The notes beneath the pieces were generated by a model. The model worked only from the letters and a program-made list of their open reading frames with translations. It was not told where the DNA came from and made no database searches. Source: Siphonodentalium dalli (lineage: Eukaryota; Mollusca; Scaphopoda; Gadilida; Siphonodentaliidae). Taken from it: a stretch of DNA of 64,000 nucleotides. Shown one piece after another: positions 58,669 to 64,000 of this stretch. How positions within the stretch are numbered: the first letter of the stretch is position 1; the number at the start of each line of letters is the position of its first letter. The position numbers were made by a program, and so were the translations under genes. Where the stretch lies: assembly GCA_032622095.1 (NCBI GenBank), contig CP136063.1, positions 142,927,950-142,991,949 of the forward strand, read 5' to 3'.

Positions 58669-59879
58669 AAATGTCAATGCAAGTCCACCATCGGATCGTA
58701 AGGCACCAATATGCATTCGCACGAAGAGGAACACACATATACGCATAACACTCAAATGGGATGGGATGGAATACCATGGAAGTATATCTGATTCCATGGA
58801 ATCTGACCTCTAGTTTTATTTGGTTTTGTCTGCAATATTTCGCCAGTCAGTGTCGACTTTGGCTTTAAGAAATCTATTCTTAGAATGGATTTCATAAATA
58901 TGTACACATTGCTTACCTCAGTTGTGTTCATAATCGTAGGTGTTGAGTTATTTAACATGTTTTCAGTGTGAATGTTGAGCGGCGAAACATGTCTGCACAA
59001 TGCACGCAGACATGTTTTTTTTTATGTGTGCGTACTGATACAAACTTATCAAGCAACAAACTCATATTTCTTTCGCTCGTTGTGAATAGAAATACATGAT
59101 ATACAAGCCATTATCAATAACATGATTGGATTGGTTCACACCATCAATGAATCAAATGGCTTAAAATAGTTAATATCTTTGGAACTATATTATGTCTCGA
59201 CCCATGCCTCATCACCCAATATTTGATTTGGGACACACTAAAGTTGTATGAACCTATGATGAATTCGATTTATTTAAAAGGACTCTGCGATCTATAAATC
59301 TATCGGAACTTATAGTTTTCGTTTGTCGGCTTTGCACTTTGAGAATATTCCATCCAACTTTTAGGCGGAAACACCGATAGAAAATTGAAGAAAATTCTAA
59401 ACACCCAGTGGGGCCTCTAAAATCCTCTTTCGGGGCAAATATTTTTAATATTTTTATAAAATATGTAAACAAAATTTGTTCATGCAATTTGATTAGGGGA
59501 TTTCACTTTTTGTTAAACTTCAGTGCTCAGATTCACAATTTTTAATATCTTTGGCTTGTATTAAAGACATTATTTGCCCATATATAATGAAGTACATGTA
59601 TAACTAACATGTGCCGACAATAATTATTTATCAAAGTTTTCGCTCTTGGTCATTTTGATAAATTACACTAACTTCGCTGCCGATCGAGGCTGATCGAGGT
59701 GGGAATTAATCAAAACAAAATGGCGGCCGTTGCCAACAATAGAATTTTGGACTCCGCTGACCCTGGCTGACCCTTCAGTTATGAATAAATTATCCATTTT
59801 AGGTAATTTTATCTATGTTTAGATTGGGCCGAAAAAGTCGATTAGACTATATCTCATATTCGCATACGTATACCCTGGT
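58669..59879. other. Unrecognised AT-rich sequence
   Basis: No gene or repeat recognised. Confidence 0.4.
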
Positions 59880-60110
59880 CGCTTCGCTTCCGCGGCTTCG
59901 CCGCGGGAGAGCGGGCGCTATTAGTGATAATTAATGGATTTTTAAGACGTCATTAAAGGAGCACACTATTAATGGTCTTAAAATAATTGAAAGGTTTTTT
60001 TAATAAGTCCCCTAAAGAGCCAGTCGCGAGGTTTTTTAAAGACATTAACTACCTTAAAAGTTAATGCTCCTAAAACATTTGGTTTTAGGAGCATTAATTT
60101 TGTTTTAACC
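59880..60110. repeat. GC hairpin and a perfect 16-bp-arm hairpin
   Basis: CCGCGGCTTCGCCGCGG at about 59890-59906 forms a tight stem. At 60061-60097 the arms TTAATGCTCCTAAAAC and GTTTTAGGAGCATTAA pair perfectly around ATTTG. The surroundings repeat the words TTAAAGGAGC and GACATTAA. Likely parts of an unclassified element. Confidence 0.6.
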
Positions 60111-60394
60111 AAAAAACCTGCGTTAAGGATCTTAAACTAAGAAAATGGGCTAACACTTAATAATGGCATTAGAATGTCATTAAAAACTTGATGAAACAAG
60201 AGGCCGATCATATCGGCAGATGCTTAACATAAAGTCTAAACCTTCTTGTCAATAGCTATTTTCAGAACAATCCCATAAACTCTGCCAATTCAAAATGGTT
60301 TGGCCGAACCAAAGTTCAAGCTTGACCTGTGTTTGCTGGCATAATGTCATATACCAATTTGGTTTCAATCAGACAAACTACCTTAAGTGTATTA
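60111..60394. other. Unrecognised sequence
   Basis: No gene or repeat recognised. Confidence 0.4.
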
Positions 60395-60495
60395 GAATTC
60401 GCGCGGTACTAATTTTCGCGCAGTTTTGAATTCGCGCAGTTTTGAATTCGCGCAACCTGATGAAATATTACAACCGGATTTGAATTCGCGCACCT
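60395..60495. repeat. TTTGAATTCGCGCAG repeats
   Basis: The 15-bp motif and close variants occur at about 60398, 60410, 60424, 60439 and 60479, the middle ones in direct tandem. Confidence 0.8.
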
Positions 60496-61032
60496 ATAAT
60501 TTTTTGGGTATTGATTGAAAACTAATATTTTATTGTGAAACTAATCACTTATAAGTTACTGCCGAGATCCCGTGGAACATACCTTACATATTATTGGTAT
60601 ATGCATTTAAATGTGAATTAATTACTACCGAGTATGAACATATAGACACGCATGTAGCAGGACTAGAAATGGTCTATATGCATATACGAATATATTAACT
60701 CACATCGATCTCACATGGATCTGCTCACTTATGATATGATTGGTACATGCATAACTACCGTATACGAAAGCATATAGTTACACTGGGCTATATAATTCAT
60801 ATAAGAAAACCATGGAATCCGGTAATATCGGGTAATACATAATATTGCATAAGAAATTGAAGTTTTGATATATCGATTCATATAATTATATATTAATAGA
60901 TTAATTAATATATTAATGACAAAGATGTCGATAGACATACCAGTAACACATTATCGCCATAAATATACAAGTCATAATCAACGTAGCCTACATCCCAGTG
61001 GGAGCATGACGTCATATTTACGTCATATTTAC
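60496..61032. other. Unrecognised AT-rich sequence
   Basis: No gene recognised. Confidence 0.4.
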
Positions 61033-61443
61033 GTTAGACCCAAAAGTTGGATTTAAGTCGGATTACGGTTGGATATGAAAGTTAGATAGACGTCATATTC
61101 TGACGTTGGATTTACGTTAGATCCAAACGTTGGATTTACGCCGGATTACGGTTGGATATGAAAGTTAGATAGACGTCATATTCTGACGTTGGATTTACGT
61201 TAGATCCATACGTTGGATTTACGTTGGATTACGGTTGGATATGAAAGTTAGATAGACGTCATATTCTGACGTTGGATTTACGTTAGCCCCAAACGTTGGA
61301 TTTATGTTGGATTATGGTTGGATATGAAAGTTAGATAGACGTCATATTCTGACATTGGATTTACGTTAGATCCAAACGTTGGATTTGTGTTGGATTATGG
61401 TTGGATATGAAAGTTAGATAGATGTCATATTCTGACGTTGGAT
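61033..61443. repeat. 83-bp tandem satellite, about five units
   Basis: Units start at 61033, 61116 and 61199, then every ~83 bp, ending near 61443. They are over 90 percent alike. Each contains GACGTCATATTCTGACGTTG and GGTTGGATATGAAAGTTAG. A leading TGACGTCATATTTACGTCAT precedes the array. Confidence 0.95.
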
Positions 61444-61499
61444 AATATTAGCATTAATCCCCGAAAACGTGTGGTAAATACGACAAATTAGTATTAATA

Positions 61500-61975
61500 T
61501 AATGGTCGTGTTTATTTTTATGGATAATACGGCCATCGGAGAAAAAATCATGCTGGATAATACGGCCATGAATAATGATCATGTATAAACAAGTCGGTGT
61601 TGTCGTTTTAAAGACACAAACATGTTATAATATGGCATTTAGTACACAAACAATGTTTAATCTGACGTTTGTTACAACAATAAGGCGACAGGCAAGCAAT
61701 ACGCTATAATAATTGATTAATTAATCATCGATGCAGTATTACCCTTCCTGCAAAGTTATTGCGATGGTGGTATTATCCGCTTCGATAAACAAGTCGGTTC
61801 TGTCGTTTAGAAAACACAGCATGTTATAATATGACATTTAGTGCACACACAATGTGTACTATGACATTTAATACAACAATAAAGCGACAGGCAAGCAATA
61901 CGTTATAATAACTGATAATTAATAATTGTCTTTTAATCGATGGCCGTATTATCCAAAAAAATAACACGATCATTA
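61500..61975. mobile_element. 476-bp inverted-repeat element with an internal duplication
   Basis: TAATGGTCGTG and TGGATAATACGGCCATCG at the left mirror CGATGGCCGTATTATCCA and CACGATCATTA at the right, about 42 bp in all. A ~200-bp-spaced duplication inside (about 61588-61730 and 61788-61925) shares AAACAAGTCGGT.(T/C)TGTCG, CATGTTATAATATG and GCGACAGGCAAGCAATACG. No coding frame. Confidence 0.75.
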
Positions 61976-62221
61976 CAATGGCGGCAATTTGTCGTACACT
62001 GTTAAAAACGGTCTGAGACCGCGCAATGATCGCTGCCAACTTTTGACCGTTAAACATACGGTCAGACTGTAGCAGGTTTCCACGGTATAATACCGTAGCT
62101 TTAAAGGTCTGAGACTGCGCAGCATCACTGCCAACATTTGACCGTTAAACATACGGTCAGGCCGTAGCATGTTATGCCGTATAAAACCGTTAAAGTAACT
62201 GGCAGGCCGTAACTACACGTA

Positions 62222-62365
62222 CAGTAATGCTCAAAGTAATTGACCACTTAACCACAGCAGAATTATGGGTAATTTTCAGGATTGAAGCCATATTTCTGAC
62301 TAAATCCTAAAAAAATACCCATAATTCTGCTGTGGTTATGTGGTCAATTACTTTGAGCATTACTG
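62222..62365. mobile_element. 144-bp mariner/Tc1-like MITE with TA duplication
   Basis: CAGTAATGCTCAAAGTAATT at the left has its exact complement at the right; arms extend about 55 bp (ACCACAGCAGAATTATGGGT also mirrored). TA flanks both ends (62220-62221 and 62366-62367). It is absent from the matching site of the left arm. Confidence 0.85.
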
Positions 62366-63073
62366 TAGTAACTGTCAGACCATTGTGTTTTTTCACGGTT
62401 CAGCACCCTTTAATTAATATCAAGTCGGTAACTAATAAAGTCAGACTAATGGTATTTTTCATGGGTCAACACCAATGTTTTGCTCTATATTTGCTAATTT
62501 ACCGGTACCATAGAATTAGCCACGTTCCCATGGTGACAATATGATTTCCCGATAGGCATTACGATTCATGTTTTTGGATGGTCGAAACTAGTATTATTTG
62601 TAACTGAAAAATACATCTTAGTTCTTATCTTATGATCATAGTTTAGATGAAATGTAAATAATCAATGCATAAAGTGATATACAATACTTATGAAACTTTG
62701 CTTGTTATCTGCCTCATAGAATTTAATCTGGAAAAGGCTGTGCACGCGTAATGTGTTCGCCTTTCACTAACTAATGTATAAATATGGCTGCAAATACAAA
62801 AAGATACCAGTAATAGCTGATATTAAGCCAACCCATCACTATTCAGTTATGAGTAATACTAATTTCGACCATTTTAAAACATCAATCGCATGCCATTTTC
62901 AACCATAACAATAATGAAGCTACATGTTTCACAGTTAAAACTCAAATTTATGTGCATGTAAAAGTAAAATATAGTAATGGCATAATTTATGGTAACATAT
63001 AATAAGGCGTGAAATTGTCCAGTCACTTGTAAACACAGTTTTTGTTTTAACAGGTGAATCCGTACATCATGAC

Positions 63074-63579
63074 AATCAATCAAATCAATCAAATTTATTG
63101 TCTATGTAAATCAATTAATGACATTTAGACATGAATTAACATATATACATATAATTTACAGGTTACACGCGTGCGTTGTAATATGTTTCCCCACAGCAAC
63201 AGGCAGCCTTGAGCATACTAAAGCCGCACACATTTCTTGGAAGTCCAAAAAATGCATGCAGCTCCAATCTACCCACGATTACCAACCACTGTGGTAACAC
63301 CCTCATTCCCACCACCCCGCCATACCACTTCACCGGGCGCCATGGTGGAGCACACCCCGCTCCACACGAGACAAATGCACCGTGTGGAGCGGGGCCCGAT
63401 CGTCCCAGGGATCCCTCTGTGGCACCGCGGAGCTGGTGCACTTTTACTGACCATTTCTTATTTTCCATATATCTGGCGAAATATTCTGATTTTAATTAAA
63501 ATAAACTTTAGATGAGCCTAAATAGTTCATTGATAATATAAAACATGGTGTTAAAATTAGTTAATATCACTAGCATGAC
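63074..63579 (-). mobile_element. 5'-truncated LINE or LINE-derived 3' end
   Basis: Read on the minus strand it ends with CATAGACAATAAATTTGATT and a TGATT microsatellite. CATGAC flanks both borders (63068-63073 and 63574-63579), extendable to nine bases with one mismatch. The matching position of the left arm is uninterrupted. A GC-richer 101-codon minus frame (63468-63163) carries no recognised motif. Confidence 0.7.
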
Positions 63580-63893
63580 CATACTGTACAAGTCAGAAGA
63601 AGTGGTATTTTTATGTGCACCTATATTGTGATATTGAGCGTGCTTAATTTAGAAAAAAACATGTGATTACAAGTTACAACACCATACCAAAAATCTGTCC
63701 CGCTTATTATTGCAATATTGAACGCAAAATATTGCGATACTAAGCACGCTAAATTTCATACAGACCCGATAGTGTTATATTTATATCAGATAAATGCTGT
63801 GCATGTACATGTAGTGTTCATATAGTGTACATATAGCATTTACAACTATAATTATATACATATCTAAAACATTGTCTCTATTTATACAATATA

Positions 63894-64000
63894 CAGTAAA
63901 GCCCAAAGTAATGACCACTGTCTTGTCGAGAGCTTTCCAATGAATGGCAACGAGCCATATTTCCGACTAAATCCTGAAAAAATTACCCACAATTCTGCTG
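63894..64000. mobile_element. mariner/Tc1-like MITE, cut by the window end
   Basis: CAGTAAAGCCCAAAGTAATG, preceded by TA, then GACTAAATCCTGAAAAAATT and CCCACAATTCTGCTG match the family of 62222-62365. The right half lies outside the window. Confidence 0.7.

Larger units (their letters stand above)
61995..63892. repeat. Right arm of the ~14-kb inverted structure
   Basis: Complement of 49722-51135. It begins GTACACTGTTAAAAACGGTC, mirroring the inner end of the left arm. The arm is longer than its partner because of a mariner-like MITE (62222-62365), a retroelement 3' end (63074-63579) and a partial internal duplication of the GACCGTTAAACATACGGTCA block (about 62047 and 62139). Confidence 0.75.

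Noticed and set aside
60395-60495. A CRISPR array
   Set aside because: Short direct repeats without regular unique spacers, in animal nuclear DNA.
63163-63499. Frames of 92-101 codons on both strands as a gene
   Set aside because: They fall inside a retroelement 3' end flanked by a target duplication and show no known motif.
49722-63892. A Polinton/Maverick element
   Set aside because: Long inverted arms fit the layout, but no polymerase B, integrase, ATPase or capsid motif was found in the interval.

Overview
This window looks like AT-rich, intron- and repeat-dominated nuclear DNA of an animal, most likely a marine invertebrate and plausibly a mollusc. The basis is a tRNA-derived SINE, several families of non-LTR retrotransposon, a Penelope-type reverse transcriptase remnant, many small inverted-repeat DNA elements, and Helitron-like elements carrying tandem arrays. 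There are no operons and no convincing complete host gene. Most long open frames are chance frames or lie in repeats. All identifications come from reading the sequence; no database was searched.

Layout. 0-5.6 kb: one copy of a dispersed repeat with a perfect palindrome, a degenerate foldback element and a SINE. 6.3-8.1 kb: a large foldback element. 11-13 kb: a 152-bp tandem repeat followed by two adjoining Helitron-like elements whose ~129-bp satellites carry TGACCTTGACCTT nuclear-receptor-type sites. 13.8-14.4 kb: the C-terminal end of a decayed LINE. 15.2-15.7 kb: a dispersed repeat and an exon-like segment. 16.7-17.7 kb: a short-motif array. 17.9-19.7 kb: a LINE reverse transcriptase fragment split by a ~1-kb inverted-repeat element. 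19.8-22.2 kb: a MITE and two LINE 3' ends. 22.2-27.6 kb: a 5'-truncated LINE inserted with a 7-bp target duplication into a ~137-bp tandem array, then the best-preserved retroelement of the window. That element is on the minus strand, with an intact ORF1 and a broken ORF2 (endonuclease plus reverse transcriptase), the two joined by a TAATG stop/start overlap.

28-36 kb is mostly unrecognised, apart from the second copy of the palindromic repeat and one candidate signal-peptide exon at 34.5 kb. 36.3-37.2 kb holds two small DNA elements with TTAA and TTA target duplications. 38.3-39.6 kb is a tandem duplication in which each copy carries its own insertion. 42-43 kb has a MITE and an exon-like repeat. 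45.4-46.3 kb has a foldback and a Penelope remnant.

The right quarter is organised as a large inverted structure. Related arms of ~1.4 kb (49.7-51.1 kb) and ~1.9 kb (62.0-63.9 kb, enlarged by later insertions) face each other across ~10.9 kb. Between them lie a run of same-frame open segments at 53.0-53.9 kb, a smaller inverted-repeat element (54.2-57.0 kb) filled with a ~44-bp minisatellite, a second inverted copy of the Helitron-like satellite (58.3-58.7 kb), an 83-bp satellite (61.0-61.4 kb) and a further inverted-repeat element. The whole window reads as layered insertions. Several are datable relative to one another because an uninterrupted counterpart is present in the same 64 kb.
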